From positions 4,340,001 to 4,404,000 of the forward strand of contig NZ_QBDT01000001.1 in the NCBI RefSeq assembly GCF_004124325.1: a DNA stretch of 64,000 bases. The letters run 5' to 3'. A program made the translations under genes and the position numbers. Shown here piece after piece: positions 29,167 to 38,914 of this stretch (positions within the stretch are counted from its first letter, which is position 1; the number at the start of each line of letters is the position of its first letter). The notes under the pieces are model-generated. The model saw only the letters and a program-made list of their open reading frames with translations. It did not search any database and had not been told where the DNA came from. The DNA is from Streptomyces sp. L2 (GTDB lineage Bacteria; Actinomycetota; Actinomycetes; Streptomycetales; Streptomycetaceae).

Positions 29167-30288
29167 ATGTCCCTCACCCTGCGGACCATCACCCGTGCCG
29201 AGCACCTCGCCTTCGTGGCGGCCCGCCCCTCCGCCAGCCATATGCAGGTGCCGTCCTGGGGGGACGTGAAGCCCGACTGGACGGCGGAGAGCCTCGGGTG
29301 GTTCGACGCGGAAGGCCGGCTGGTGGGCGTCGGGCTGGTCCTGCTGCGGCCGCTGCCGAAGGTGAAGCGGTACCTCGCCTACCTGCCGGAGGGCCCCGTC
29401 ATCGACTGGCGCGCCCCCGACCTGGAGCAGTGGCTGACGCCGATGCTGGCCCACCTCAAGGCGCGCGGCGCGTTCTCGGTGAAGATGGGCCCGCCCGTGG
29501 TCGCCCGGCGCTGGAGCCCGGACGCGGTCAAGGCGGCCATCGCCGACCCGGGCCTGCGCCGGCTGGGGGACGCGGAGCCCACCTCGCACGAGCCGGGCGC
29601 CGCCGAACTGGCCGGCCGGCTGCGCGCCATGGGCTGGCGGCAGTCCGAGCCGGGCGGCGAGGACGGGTTCGCCGCCGGGCAGCCCCGGTACGTGTGCCAG
29701 GTGCCGTACGCCGGGCGGTCGCTGGAGGACATCCACCGGGGGCTCAACCAGCAGTGGCGGCGCAACATCAAGAAGGCGGAGAAGGCGGGCGTCAAGATCG
29801 TCCGCGGCGGCTACGAGGACCTCCCGGTGTTCTACGGCCTCTACAGCGAGACCGCGGAACGGGACAGGTTCATCCCGCGCCCGCTGCCGTACTTCCAGCG
29901 CATGTGGACCGCGCTCACCGCCGAACACCCCGACCGCATGCGCCTCTACCTCGCCCACCACGACGGCGAGGTGCTCGCCGCGGCCACCATGCTCGTCGTC
30001 GGCGGTCACGTCTGGTACTCCTACGGCGCCTCCACCAGCCGCAGGCGCGAGGCGCAGCCGAACAACGCCATGCAGTGGCGCATGATGTGCGACGCCCACG
30101 AACTCGGCGCGCACGTCTACGACTTCCGGGGCATCACCGACACCCTGGAGGAGTCCAACCACCTGCTCGGCCTGCTCCGCTTCAAGGTGGGCGCGGGCGG
30201 CGAGGCCGTCGAGTACCTGGGGGAGTGGGATTTTCCGCTGAACCGCCTCCTGCACAAGGCCCTCGACCTCTACATGGCCCGCCGCTGA
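29167..30288 (+). CDS. femX: FemX/FemAB-family peptidoglycan aminoacyltransferase
   Basis: 373 residues of the double-GNAT Fem fold: SHMQVPSWGDVK near the N-terminus, PKVKRYLAYLPEGPVIDW, then RSLEDIHRGLNQQWRRNIKKAEKAGVKI (conserved Fem block), VWYSYGASTSRRREAQPNNAMQWRMM and the ending YDFRGITDTLEESNHLLGLLRFK. In Streptomyces, FemX adds the first glycine to lipid II using glycyl-tRNA. Several Fem paralogues exist per genome, so the symbol is tentative. AAGGAG (29153-29158) is 8 nt before ATG. Confidence 0.85.
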   Translation: MSLTLRTITRAEHLAFVAARPSASHMQVPSWGDVKPDWTAESLGWFDAEGRLVGVGLVLLRPLPKVKRYLAYLPEGPVIDWRAPDLEQWLTPMLAHLKARGAFSVKMGPPVVARRWSPDAVKAAIADPGLRRLGDAEPTSHEPGAAELAGRLRAMGWRQSEPGGEDGFAAGQPRYVCQVPYAGRSLEDIHRGLNQQWRRNIKKAEKAGVKIVRGGYEDLPVFYGLYSETAERDRFIPRPLPYFQRMWTALTAEHPDRMRLYLAHHDGEVLAAATMLVVGGHVWYSYGASTSRRREAQPNNAMQWRMMCDAHELGAHVYDFRGITDTLEESNHLLGLLRFKVGAGGEAVEYLGEWDFPLNRLLHKALDLYMARR

Positions 30289-30320
30289 CCCACGTCCCAC
30301 CCATCCGCCGTCCCGCACCC

Positions 30321-30383
30321 CGCCGTCTCGCCAACCCCGCCGTCTCGCCAACCCCGCCGTCTCGCCAACCCTCCGTCTCGCCA
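30321..30383. repeat. 17-bp tandem repeat after femX
   Basis: CGCCGTCTCGCCAACCC occurs three times exactly (30321, 30338, 30355), with a decayed fourth copy. Confidence 0.85.
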
Positions 30384-30405
30384 TCCAGAACAGTCGCATA
30401 AGCGG

Positions 30406-30439
30406 TTCACACTCCTGACCTAGTCCATTACCCTGGACT
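30406..30439 (+). promoter_or_regulatory. Promoter and overlapping operator of the EamA transporter gene
   Basis: TTCACA (30406-30411), 17-nt spacer, TACCCT (30429-30434) make a recognisable promoter. The inverted repeat AGTCCA-TTACCC-TGGACT (30422-30439) overlies the -10 box, as expected for a repressor site. The regulator is unknown. Confidence 0.5.
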
Positions 30440-30494
30440 CGGCAGTACATCGAGATGAACAAGATCGTCACCCGAGCCAGCCCCAGGACCGCCC

Positions 30495-31439
30495 GTGAGC
30501 ACCGCCAGCACCTCCCGTGCCACCGCCCCTTCGACCACGGCGGCGGCTCCCGGCGAGCCCGGGCCGGGCCGGTTCGGATCGTTCGGACCCGTCGGGCTGG
30601 TGCTGGGCGGCTGTGTCTCGGTCCAGTTCGGCGGCGCGCTCGCGGTGACGCTGATGCCGCGCGCCGGCGCGCTCGGCGTGGTCACGCTGCGGCTCCTCGC
30701 GGCGGCCGTCGTACTGCTCCTGGTCTGCCGCCCCCGGCTGCGCGGCCACTCGCGCACCGACTGGGGCACGGTGATCGTCTTCGGCATCACCATGGGTGCG
30801 ATGAACGGCCTGTTCTACGAGGCGGTCGACCGCATCCCGCTGGGCCCGGCCGTGACGCTGGAGGTCCTCGGCCCGCTCACCCTCTCCGTCCTGGCCTCGC
30901 GCCGCGCGATCAACGTGCTCTGGGCGGGGCTCGCCCTCGCCGGCGTCTTCCTGCTGGGCGGGGGCGGCTTCGACGGCCTGGACCCGGTGGGCGTCGCCTT
31001 CGCGCTGGGCGCCGGCGCGATGTGGGGGGCGTACATCGTGTTCAGCGCGCGCACCGGCCGCCGCTTCCCCCAGGCGGACGGCCTGGCGCTGGCCATGGCG
31101 GTGGCCGCCCTCCTCTTCCTGCCCCTGGGTATCGCCGACGCGGGCTCCCGCCTGCTGGACCCGACGACCGTCGCCCTCGGCTCGGCCGTGGCCGTGCTCT
31201 CCTCGGTCCTGCCCTACACCCTCGAACTCCTCGCCCTGCGCCGACTGCCCGCCTCCACCTTCGCCGTCATGATGAGCCTGGAACCGGCCATCGCCGCCAC
31301 GGCCGGCTTCCTGGTCCTCGGCCAGTCCCTCTCCCTCCCGCAGGCGGCCGCGATCTCCCTGGTCATCGCCGCCAGCATCGGCGCGATCCGCACCCAGGTG
31401 GGCCGGCGCGGGAGCGTCGACCCGATGGTCACCGACTGA
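30495..31439 (+). CDS. EamA-family (DMT, RhtA-like) transporter
   Basis: 314 residues with ten hydrophobic segments arranged as two EamA repeats. [32 protein letters not shown] and [32 protein letters not shown] are typical of the RhtA/threonine-exporter branch, as is the closing [33 protein letters not shown]. It probably exports an amino acid or metabolite. Start GTG 30495. A different frame offers a long ORF from 30455, rejected as a shadow. Confidence 0.9.
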   Translation: MSTASTSRATAPSTTAAAPGEPGPGRFGSFGPVGLVLGGCVSVQFGGALAVTLMPRAGALGVVTLRLLAAAVVLLLVCRPRLRGHSRTDWGTVIVFGITMGAMNGLFYEAVDRIPLGPAVTLEVLGPLTLSVLASRRAINVLWAGLALAGVFLLGGGGFDGLDPVGVAFALGAGAMWGAYIVFSARTGRRFPQADGLALAMAVAALLFLPLGIADAGSRLLDPTTVALGSAVAVLSSVLPYTLELLALRRLPASTFAVMMSLEPAIAATAGFLVLGQSLSLPQAAAISLVIAASIGAIRTQVGRRGSVDPMVTD

Positions 31440-31467
31440 GAGCGGCGCGGTCCCGGACCGCACCCCA

Positions 31468-31622
31468 CCGGCGCGGTCGCGGACGCAACCCCACCGGCGT
31501 GGTTACCAGCCGCATCCCTCCGGCGCGGTCGCGGACGCAACCCCACCGGCGTGGTTACCGGCCGCATCCCACCGGCGCAGCCGCCGCCGCACCCCGCCGA
31601 CGCCGTCACCGGCCGCACCCCA
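31468..31622. repeat. 52-bp minisatellite upstream of the acyl-CoA operon
   Basis: Units starting CCGGCGCGGTCGCGGACG at 31468 and 31520 are nearly identical over 52 bp; a third, diverged unit begins at 31572. Partial copies precede. No gene is seen in it. Confidence 0.85.
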
Positions 31623-31648
31623 CCGACCCGGCCTGGCAGAAAATCATG

Positions 31649-31686
31649 CAAGCATGCTTGATTGTTTCTGCTTCCGCTGCCATGCT
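31649..31686 (+). promoter_or_regulatory. Operator/promoter of the acyl-CoA catabolic operon
   Basis: CAAGCATGCTTG (31649-31660) is a perfect 12-bp palindrome with further imperfect symmetry outward. TTGATT (31658-31663) and CATGCT (31681-31686), 17 nt apart, form a promoter whose start would fall at the ATG of the first gene (31693), implying a leaderless mRNA. The palindrome overlaps the -35 box. The terminal TetR gene of this operon is the likely repressor. Confidence 0.6.
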
Positions 31687-31692
31687 CCCCCC

Positions 31693-32496
31693 ATGTCCGA
31701 GCCGACGCCCGTCATCGACGACCTGCGCGAGGAAAGCGACGCACTCGACCACCTCGTGGCCGCCCTGAGCGAGGAGCGCTGGGCCCTGCCGACGCCCGCG
31801 CCCCGCTGGACCGTCGCCCACCAGATCGCCCACCTGCACTGGACGGACCGCAGCGCCCTGCTCGCCGTCACCGACCCGGCCGGATTCGGCGAGGTCGTCG
31901 AGAAGGCGCTCAAGGCGCCCGACACCTTCGTCGACGAGGCGGCCGACGAGGGCGCCCGCCTCGCGCCCGGCGAACTGCTGGCACGCTGGCGGGAGGGGCG
32001 GGCCGCGCTGGACCGGGCGCTGCGGGCGGCCCCGCGCGGCGCCCGCTTCCCCTGGTTCGGGCCGCCCATGTCGGCCGCCTCCATGGCCACCGGCCGGCTC
32101 ATGGAGACCTGGGCCCACGGCCAGGACGTGGCGGACACCCTGGGCGTGGTCCGCGCGCCCACCGACCGGCTGCGGCACATCGTCCGCATCGGGGTGCGCG
32201 CCCGGGACTTCGCCTTCGGGGCGCGGGGGCTTCCCGTGCCGGGGGAGGAGTTCCGGGTCGAGGTCACCTCCCCCTCGGGCGAGCTGTGGTCCCACGGCCC
32301 CGAGGACTCCCCGCAGCGCGTCACCGGCCCCACGCTCGACTTCTGCCTCCTCGTCACCCAGCGCGCCCACCGCGCCGACCTCGCCGTGCGGGCCGAGGGC
32401 CCCGACGCCGACCGCTGGCTCGACATCGCCCAGGCCTTCGCGGGCCCGCCCGGCACCGGCCGCCCGCCGAGAGGCTCGAAGGAGGACCGCGCGTGA
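31693..32496 (+). CDS. TIGR03084-family (DinB/mycothiol-dependent) metal-binding protein
   Basis: 267 residues. [19 protein letters not shown], then [18 protein letters not shown] with the first His ligands and [18 protein letters not shown] with the second, mark a DinB/MDMPI-type four-helix bundle. The family is restricted to actinobacteria; relatives use mycothiol, but the reaction here is unknown. It is the first gene of the operon, overlapping the next by 4 bp (GTGA). An in-frame ATG at 31654 falls within the operator and is rejected. Confidence 0.87.
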   Translation: MSEPTPVIDDLREESDALDHLVAALSEERWALPTPAPRWTVAHQIAHLHWTDRSALLAVTDPAGFGEVVEKALKAPDTFVDEAADEGARLAPGELLARWREGRAALDRALRAAPRGARFPWFGPPMSAASMATGRLMETWAHGQDVADTLGVVRAPTDRLRHIVRIGVRARDFAFGARGLPVPGEEFRVEVTSPSGELWSHGPEDSPQRVTGPTLDFCLLVTQRAHRADLAVRAEGPDADRWLDIAQAFAGPPGTGRPPRGSKEDRA

Positions 32497-34169
32497 GCGT
32501 GCTGCGGATCGGCAACTTCTCCGGCTTCTACGGCGACCGCTCCGACGCCCTGCGCGAGATGCTCACCGGCGGCGAACTCGACGTCCTCACCGGCGACTAC
32601 CTCGCCGAACTCACCATGCTGATCCTCGCCCGCGACCGGCTGAAGGACCCCGCCGCCGGATACGCCCGCACCTTCCCACGCCAGCTGGAGGACTGCCTCG
32701 GCCTCGCCCACGAACGCGGGGTCCGCATCGTCACCAACGCGGGCGGCCTCAACCCGGCCGGACTGGCCGACGCCGTACGGCAACTGGCGGGGCGGCTGGG
32801 CATCCCGGTGCGCGTCGCGCACGTCGAGGGCGACGACCTGACCGCCGCCCACCCCGGTGCGCTGGCCGCCCACGCCTACCTCGGCGGCTTCGGCATCGCC
32901 GCGTGCCTGCGGGCCGGCGCCGACATCGTGATCACCGGCCGCGTCACGGACGCCGCCCTGGTCACCGGGACCGCCGCCGCCCACTTCGGCTGGGGACCAG
33001 GCGACCACGACCGGCTCGCCGGTGCCGTCGTCGCCGGGCACGTGCTGGAGTGCGGGACGCAGGCGACCGGCGGGAACTACGCGTTCTTCGGCGACGGTGA
33101 CGTGCGCCGGCCCGGCTTCCCGCTCGCCGAGATCCACGCCGACGGCAGCAGCGTCATCACCAAGCACCCCGGCACCGGCGGCTTCGTCGACACCGGCACC
33201 GTCACCGCCCAGCTGCTCTACGAGACGTCCGGCGCCCGCTACCTCGGCCCCGACGCCACCGCCCGGCTGGACACCGTACGGCTGAGCCAGGACGGCCCGG
33301 ACCGGGTGCGGATCGAAGGCGTGCAGGGGGAGGCGCCGCCCGGCACGCTCAAGGTCGGGCTCAACCGGCTCGGCGGCTTCCGGGGCGAGGTCGCCTTCGT
33401 CCTCACCGGGCTCGACATCGAGGCCAAGGCGGCCCTCGTGCGCGAGCAGATGACCGACGCGCTCGCCAAGTCGCCGCCCGCCGAGGTGCGCTGGGACCTC
33501 GTCCGCACCGACCGCGCCGACGCCGGCACCGAGGAGACGGCCAGCGCCCTGCTGCGGCTCGTCGTACGCGACCCCGACCAGCGTGCCGTCGGGCGGGCGA
33601 TCGGCGAAGCCGCCGTCGAACTGGCCCTGGCCGGCTACCCAGGCTTCCACGTCCTGGCCCCGCCCGGGAAGGGCGCGCCGTACGGCGTCTTCGAGGCCGC
33701 GTACGTCCCGCAGGACGCCGTCGAGCACGTGGCGGTCCTGCACGACGGGCGCCGTGTCCCGGTGGCACCGCCGCAGGACACCCGGCCCCCGGACGCCGTA
33801 CGGCAACCCCCGCTCCCCGAGCCGCTGCCGGCCGGTCCCACCCGCCGGGCGCCCCTCGGTCTCGTCGCCGGAGCGCGCAGCGGCGACAAGGGCGGGGACG
33901 CCAACGTCGGCGTGTGGGCGCGGACGGACGACGCGTGGCGCTGGCTCGCCCACGAGCTGACCGTGGACCGGTTCCGGGAGCTGATCCCCGAGGCCCGCGA
34001 ACTGCCCGTCACCCGGCATCCACTGCCCAACCTGCGCGCCCTGAACTTCGTCGTGGAAGGCATCCTCGGCGCGGGCGTCGCCGCACAACACCGGTTCGAC
34101 CCGCAGGCCAAGGCCCTCGGCGAATGGCTGCGCTCCCGCCACCTGGACATCCCGGAGGCCCTGTTGTGA
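32493..34169 (+). CDS. AtuA-like (DUF1446) acyclic terpene utilisation family protein
   Basis: 558 residues. [50 protein letters not shown] and [16 protein letters not shown] are conserved blocks of the AtuA family. The C-terminal ~130 residues ([37 protein letters not shown]) form the small AtuA-associated domain, fused here. AtuA is needed for citronellol/geraniol catabolism in Pseudomonas, but its reaction is unknown. GTG start overlaps the previous stop; its own TGA overlaps the GTG of the carboxylase gene (TTGTGA), so the three are translationally coupled. Confidence 0.88.
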   Translation: MSVLRIGNFSGFYGDRSDALREMLTGGELDVLTGDYLAELTMLILARDRLKDPAAGYARTFPRQLEDCLGLAHERGVRIVTNAGGLNPAGLADAVRQLAGRLGIPVRVAHVEGDDLTAAHPGALAAHAYLGGFGIAACLRAGADIVITGRVTDAALVTGTAAAHFGWGPGDHDRLAGAVVAGHVLECGTQATGGNYAFFGDGDVRRPGFPLAEIHADGSSVITKHPGTGGFVDTGTVTAQLLYETSGARYLGPDATARLDTVRLSQDGPDRVRIEGVQGEAPPGTLKVGLNRLGGFRGEVAFVLTGLDIEAKAALVREQMTDALAKSPPAEVRWDLVRTDRADAGTEETASALLRLVVRDPDQRAVGRAIGEAAVELALAGYPGFHVLAPPGKGAPYGVFEAAYVPQDAVEHVAVLHDGRRVPVAPPQDTRPPDAVRQPPLPEPLPAGPTRRAPLGLVAGARSGDKGGDANVGVWARTDDAWRWLAHELTVDRFRELIPEARELPVTRHPLPNLRALNFVVEGILGAGVAAQHRFDPQAKALGEWLRSRHLDIPEALL

Positions 34170-35764
34170 CCGTCCTGACCTCCGCCCTCGACACGGGCGG
34201 CCCCGACTACCGGGCCCACCGCGAGGCCATGCTCGCCAAGCTCGCCGACCTGGACGCCGAGCACGCGAAGGCGCTCGCGGGCGGCGGCCCCAAGTACGTC
34301 GAACGGCACCGGGGGCGCGGCAAGCTGCTCGCCCGCGAACGGATCGAACTGCTCCTCGACCCGGACACGCCGTTCCTGGAGCTGTCCCCGCTGGCCGCCT
34401 GGGGCAGCGACTACACCGTGGGCGCCTCCCTCGTCACCGGCATCGGCGTCGTGGAGGGCGTGGAGTGCCTGATCACCGCAAACGACCCGACCGTGCGCGG
34501 CGGAGCCAGCAACCCGTGGTCGCTGAAGAAGGCGCTGCGCGCCAACGACATCGCGCTCGCCAACCGGCTGCCCTGCATCAGCCTCGTCGAGTCCGGAGGC
34601 GCCGATCTGCCCTCCCAGAAGGAGATCTTCATCCCCGGGGGCGCCATCTTCCGCGACCTGACCCGGCTCTCGGCGGCCGGCATCCCCACCGTGGCCGTCG
34701 TCTTCGGCAACTCCACCGCCGGCGGGGCCTACATCCCCGGCATGTCCGACCACGTGATCATGGTCAAGGAGCGGGCCAAGGTGTTCCTCGGCGGGCCGCC
34801 GCTGGTGAAGATGGCGACCGGTGAGGAGAGCGACGACGAGTCGCTGGGCGGCGCGGAGATGCACGCGCGCGTGTCGGGCCTCGCCGACTACTTCGCCGCC
34901 GACGAACCGGACGCGCTCCGGCAGGCGCGCCGCGTCGTCGCCCGCCTCAACCACCGCAAGGCCCATGCCGATCCCCCCTTCGCAGAGCCACCCAAATACG
35001 ACAACGAGGAGCTTCTCGGGATCGTTCCCGGCGATCTGAAGATCCCCTTCGACCCCCGCGAGGTCATCGCGCGCATCGTCGACGGCTCCGACTTCGACGA
35101 GTTCAAACCGCTGTACGGCATGAGTCTCGCCACCGGCTGGGCCCGCCTGCACGGCTACCCGGTCGGCATCCTCGCCAACGCCCAGGGCGTGTTGTTCAGC
35201 GCCGAGTCGCAGAAGGCCGCCCAGTTCATCCAGCTCGCCAACCAGCGCGACATCCCGCTGCTGTTCCTGCACAACACCACCGGCTACATGGTCGGCCGCG
35301 AGTACGAGCAGGGCGGCATCATCAAACACGGCGCCATGATGATCAACGCGGTCAGCAACAGCCGGGTTCCACACCTGTCCGTCCTCATGGGCGCCTCGTA
35401 CGGCGCCGGGCACTACGGCATGTGCGGCCGCGCCTACCACCCGCGCTTCCTGTTCGCCTGGCCCAGCGCCAAGTCCGCCGTCATGGGCCCGCAACAGCTC
35501 GCCGGCGTCCTCTCCATCGTCGCCCGCCAGTCCGCCGCCGCGAAGGGACAGCCCTACGACGACGACGCGGACGCCGCCCTGCGCGCGATGGTGGAGCAGC
35601 AGATCGAGTCCGAGTCGCTGCCCATGTTCCTGTCCGGGCGGCTCTACGACGACGGCGTCATCGACCCGCGCGACACCCGCACCGTCCTCGGCATGTGCCT
35701 GTCCGCGATCCACACCGCCCCCTACGAGGGCGCCCGCGGCGGCTTCGGCGTCTTCCGGATGTGA
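34166..35764 (+). CDS. Acyl-CoA carboxylase beta (carboxyltransferase) subunit
   Basis: 532 residues, both carboxyltransferase halves. KYVERHRGRGKLLARERIELLLD opens the N-domain; GGASNPWSLKKALRA, PCISLVESGGADLPSQ and GNSTAGGAYIPGMSDHVIMVK follow; the C-domain has PLLFLHNTTGYMVGREYEQGGIIKHGAMMINAVSN. The latter resembles methylcrotonyl-CoA and geranyl-CoA carboxylase more than propionyl-CoA enzymes. It transfers CO2 from carboxybiotin to an enoyl-CoA. The GTG start overlaps the upstream TGA, and the biotin subunit follows 5 bp downstream. Confidence 0.93.
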   Translation: MTVLTSALDTGGPDYRAHREAMLAKLADLDAEHAKALAGGGPKYVERHRGRGKLLARERIELLLDPDTPFLELSPLAAWGSDYTVGASLVTGIGVVEGVECLITANDPTVRGGASNPWSLKKALRANDIALANRLPCISLVESGGADLPSQKEIFIPGGAIFRDLTRLSAAGIPTVAVVFGNSTAGGAYIPGMSDHVIMVKERAKVFLGGPPLVKMATGEESDDESLGGAEMHARVSGLADYFAADEPDALRQARRVVARLNHRKAHADPPFAEPPKYDNEELLGIVPGDLKIPFDPREVIARIVDGSDFDEFKPLYGMSLATGWARLHGYPVGILANAQGVLFSAESQKAAQFIQLANQRDIPLLFLHNTTGYMVGREYEQGGIIKHGAMMINAVSNSRVPHLSVLMGASYGAGHYGMCGRAYHPRFLFAWPSAKSAVMGPQQLAGVLSIVARQSAAAKGQPYDDDADAALRAMVEQQIESESLPMFLSGRLYDDGVIDPRDTRTVLGMCLSAIHTAPYEGARGGFGVFRM

Positions 35765-35769
35765 GGCCC

Positions 35770-37617
35770 ATGATCACCACCGTTCTCGTCGCCAACCGTG
35801 GCGAAATCGCCTGCCGTATCGCCCGCACCTGCGCCGAGCTGGGAATCCGGACGGTCGCCGTGCACTCCGACGCGGACGCCGGCGCCCTCCACACGCGCCT
35901 GGCCGACACCGCCGTACGACTGCCCGGGGTGACCCCCGCCGAGACGTACCTGCGCGGCGACCTCGTCGTGAAGGCCGCCCTCGCCGCCGGCGCGGACGCC
36001 GTCCACCCCGGCTACGGCTTCCTGTCCGAGAACCCCGACTTCGCCCGCGCCGTCCAGGACGCCGGCCTGACCTGGATCGGCCCGCCCCCGCAGGCGATCG
36101 AGGCCATGGCGTCCAAGACCCGCGCCAAGGAGCTGATGGGCGTGCAGCCCCTGCGCGAGGTCACCGAGGCGGACCTGCCCGTGCTGGTCAAGGCGGCCGC
36201 GGGCGGCGGCGGACGCGGGATGCGAATCGTACGGTGGCTCGCCGACCTGGACGCCGAACTGGCGGCCGCCCGCGCCGAGGCCGCCAGCGCCTTCGGCGAC
36301 GGTGAGGTGTTCGTCGAGCCCTACATCGAGGACGGCCGCCACGTCGAGGTGCAGATCCTCGCCGACACCCACGGCACCGTCTGGACCCTCGGCACCCGCG
36401 ACTGCTCCCTGCAGCGCCGCCACCAGAAGGTCGTCGAGGAAGCCCCCGCACCGGGTTTGACTTCCCAACTCACCGCGCAACTCCTCCGGCTCGCGGAACG
36501 CGCCGCCCGCTCCGTCTCCTACGTCGGCGCCGGCACCGTCGAGTTCCTCGTCGCCGGCGACCAGGCCCACTTCCTGGAGATGAACACCCGCCTCCAGGTC
36601 GAACACCCCGTCACGGAAGCGGTCTTCGGGCTCGACCTGGTCGCCGAACAGATCCGCGTCGCCGAGGGCCACGCCCTGCCCGTCACACCCCCACGCGCGC
36701 GTGGCCACGCCGTGGAGGCCCGGCTCTACGCCGAGGACCCCGCCCACGACTGGGCCCCGCAGACCGGCACCCTGCACCGCCTCGCCGTCCCCGACGGCGT
36801 CCGCCTCGACACCGGCTACACCGACGGCGATCGCATCGGCGTCCACTACGACCCCATGCTCGCCAAGATCGTCACGCACGCGCCCACGCGCGCGGAGGCG
36901 ATCCGCACACTGGCGGGCGCCCTGACCGCCGCCGAGATCCACGGCCCCGTCACCAACCGCGACCTCCTCGTCCGCTCCCTGCGCCACGACGAGTTCACGA
37001 CCGGCCGCATGGACACCGGCTTCTACGACCGTCACCTCACCGACCTGACCACCCCGGCCCCCGACCCGTACGCCCCGCTCGCCGCCGCCCTCGCCGACGC
37101 CCACGGCCGCTCCCGCTTCGGCGCCTGGCGCAACGTTCCGTCACAGCCGCAGACCAAGCGCTACGCGATGGCCGGCGAGGAGCACGAGGCCCACTACCAG
37201 CACACCAGGCAGGGCCTCACCGCCGACGGAGTACGCGTGGTGCACACCGACGCGCGCACGGTCGTCCTCGACGTGGACGGCGTGGAACGCCGCTACACGG
37301 TCTCGGCCTACGGCGACGAGATCCACGTCAACACCACCCGTCTCACCGCCCTGCCCCGCTTCCCCGACCCCACCACCCAACTCGCCCCGGGCTCCCTCCT
37401 CGCCCCCATGCCGGGCACGGTCGTCCGCATCGCCGACGACCTGGAACCAGGCTCCCCGGTCCAGGCCGGCCAGCCCCTGATCTGGCTGGAGGCCATGAAA
37501 ATGCAACACCGCATCACAGCACCGACGACGGGCACACTCAGTGCCCTCCCGGTGACCCCGGGACAGCAAGTGGAGATGGGCGCCCTCCTGGCGGTGGTCG
37601 AGACAGACGCCCCCTAG
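35770..37617 (+). CDS. Acyl-CoA carboxylase alpha subunit (biotin carboxylase plus BCCP)
   Basis: 615 residues. Biotin carboxylase: TVLVANRGEIACRIARTC, HPGYGFLSENPDFA, ATP-grasp glycine loop KAAAGGGGRGMRIV, FLEMNTRLQVEHPVTE, and the DPMLAKIVTHA segment. The C-terminal biotinyl domain has EAMKMQH with the biotin-accepting Lys at about 577. It carboxylates biotin with ATP and bicarbonate for the beta subunit. The usual region between residues 115 and 140 is shortened (KELMGVQPLREV), which may be natural. ATG 35770 lies 5 bp after the beta-subunit stop. Confidence 0.93.
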   Translation: MITTVLVANRGEIACRIARTCAELGIRTVAVHSDADAGALHTRLADTAVRLPGVTPAETYLRGDLVVKAALAAGADAVHPGYGFLSENPDFARAVQDAGLTWIGPPPQAIEAMASKTRAKELMGVQPLREVTEADLPVLVKAAAGGGGRGMRIVRWLADLDAELAAARAEAASAFGDGEVFVEPYIEDGRHVEVQILADTHGTVWTLGTRDCSLQRRHQKVVEEAPAPGLTSQLTAQLLRLAERAARSVSYVGAGTVEFLVAGDQAHFLEMNTRLQVEHPVTEAVFGLDLVAEQIRVAEGHALPVTPPRARGHAVEARLYAEDPAHDWAPQTGTLHRLAVPDGVRLDTGYTDGDRIGVHYDPMLAKIVTHAPTRAEAIRTLAGALTAAEIHGPVTNRDLLVRSLRHDEFTTGRMDTGFYDRHLTDLTTPAPDPYAPLAAALADAHGRSRFGAWRNVPSQPQTKRYAMAGEEHEAHYQHTRQGLTADGVRVVHTDARTVVLDVDGVERRYTVSAYGDEIHVNTTRLTALPRFPDPTTQLAPGSLLAPMPGTVVRIADDLEPGSPVQAGQPLIWLEAMKMQHRITAPTTGTLSALPVTPGQQVEMGALLAVVETDAP

Positions 37618-37654
37618 GGGCGCGGGGAACTGCGCGACAAGCCACAACGGACCG
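37611..37654 (+). repeat. Dispersed REP-like element, copy A2
   Basis: CCCCTAGGGGCGCGGGGAAC followed by TGCGCGACAAGCCACAACGG. It contains the stop codon of the biotin-subunit gene and separates it from the acyl-CoA dehydrogenase gene. The central GCGGCTCCGCCGC hairpin of other copies is missing. Confidence 0.7.
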
Positions 37655-37697
37655 AACCCCTCCACACGGCCGAACGCCCCCCTCTCTTAGGAGCCCC

Positions 37698-38858
37698 ATG
37701 ACTCCCGTCATCGAACCCGAAGAACACAAAGCTCTCCGCACCGCGGTCGCCGCCCTCGGCAACCGCTACGGCCGCGCCTACATGACCCGCACCATCGCCG
37801 AAGGCAACCCCCTCACCGAACTCTGGTCCGAGGCCGGCAAACTCGGCTACCTCGGCGTCAACCTCCCGGAGGAACACGGCGGCGGAGGCGGCGGCATCAC
37901 CGAACTCTCCATCGTCCTCGAAGAACTCGGCGCCGCCGGCTCCCCCCTCCTCATGCTCATCGTCTCCCCGGCCATCTGCGGCACGGTGATCGCCCGCTTC
38001 GGCACCGAGGAGCAGAAGCGGACCTGGCTGCCCGGCCTCGCCGACGGCACCCGGACCATGGCCTTCGGCATCACCGAACCCGACGCCGGCTCCAACAGCC
38101 ACCGCATCACCACCACTGCCCGCAGGGACGGCGCCGACTGGCTCCTCACCGGCCGCAAGGTGTTCGTCTCCGGGGTGGACCAGGCGGACGCCACCCTCAT
38201 CGTCGGCCGCACCGAGGACGCCCGCACCGGCACCCTCAAGCCCTGCCTGTTCATCGTCCCGAGGGACGCCGAGGGCTTCTCACGGCGGCCCATCGACATG
38301 GAACTCACCGCCGCCGAAAAGCAGTTCGAGCTGGTCCTGGACGACGTACGGCTGCCCGCCGAGGCGCTCGTCGGCGACGAGGACGCCGGACTGCTCCAGC
38401 TGTTCGCCGGGCTCAACCCCGAGCGGATCATGACGGCCGCGTTCGCGATCGGCATGGGCCGCTACGCCCTCGCGAAGGCCGTCGAGTACGCCCGCGACCG
38501 TACCGTCTGGAAGGCCCCCATCGGCGCCCACCAGGCCATCGCCCATCCCCTCGCCCAGGCGCACATCGACCTGGAACTGGCCCGGCTGATGATGCAGAAG
38601 GCCGCCCACCTGTACGACGCCGGGGACGACGTCGGCGCGGGCGAGGCCGCCAACATGGCCAAGTACGCGGCCGGCGAGGCCTGTGTGAAGGCCGTCGACC
38701 AGGCCGTGCACACCCTCGGCGGCAACGGCCTCACCCGCGAATTCGGCCTCGCCTCTCTGATAACGGCCTCGCGCGTGGCTCGTATCGCACCGGTCAGCCG
38801 GGAGATGATTCTCAACTACGTCTCCCACCAGACCCTGGGCCTGCCCAAGTCGTACTGA
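37698..38858 (+). CDS. Acyl-CoA dehydrogenase
   Basis: 386 residues. Flavin and substrate motifs: LGYLGVNLPEEHGGGGGGITEL, TMAFGITEPDAGSNSHRITTTA (FAD-binding ACAD signature 1), LLTGRKVFVSG, LNPERIMTAAFAIGMGRYAL and AVHTLGGNGLTREFGLASLI. It introduces a 2,3-double bond into an acyl-CoA, supplying the enoyl-CoA substrate for the carboxylase. The C-terminus ends ISREMILN-type (VSREMILNYVSHQ), so the Glu at that place may be the catalytic base. Starts 80 bp after the biotin subunit, the largest gap within the operon. Confidence 0.92.
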   Translation: MTPVIEPEEHKALRTAVAALGNRYGRAYMTRTIAEGNPLTELWSEAGKLGYLGVNLPEEHGGGGGGITELSIVLEELGAAGSPLLMLIVSPAICGTVIARFGTEEQKRTWLPGLADGTRTMAFGITEPDAGSNSHRITTTARRDGADWLLTGRKVFVSGVDQADATLIVGRTEDARTGTLKPCLFIVPRDAEGFSRRPIDMELTAAEKQFELVLDDVRLPAEALVGDEDAGLLQLFAGLNPERIMTAAFAIGMGRYALAKAVEYARDRTVWKAPIGAHQAIAHPLAQAHIDLELARLMMQKAAHLYDAGDDVGAGEAANMAKYAAGEACVKAVDQAVHTLGGNGLTREFGLASLITASRVARIAPVSREMILNYVSHQTLGLPKSY

Positions 38859-38914
38859 GCCCGCACCGCCTGAGCCACCAACAGGCGACCGACCGCGACC
38901 GCACTGGAGGAACC

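Noticed and set aside
30455..31768. ATG-started 437-codon frame over the EamA gene
   Set aside because: The translation is Arg/Pro-rich with no membrane helices, while the frame from GTG 30495 gives a complete EamA transporter.
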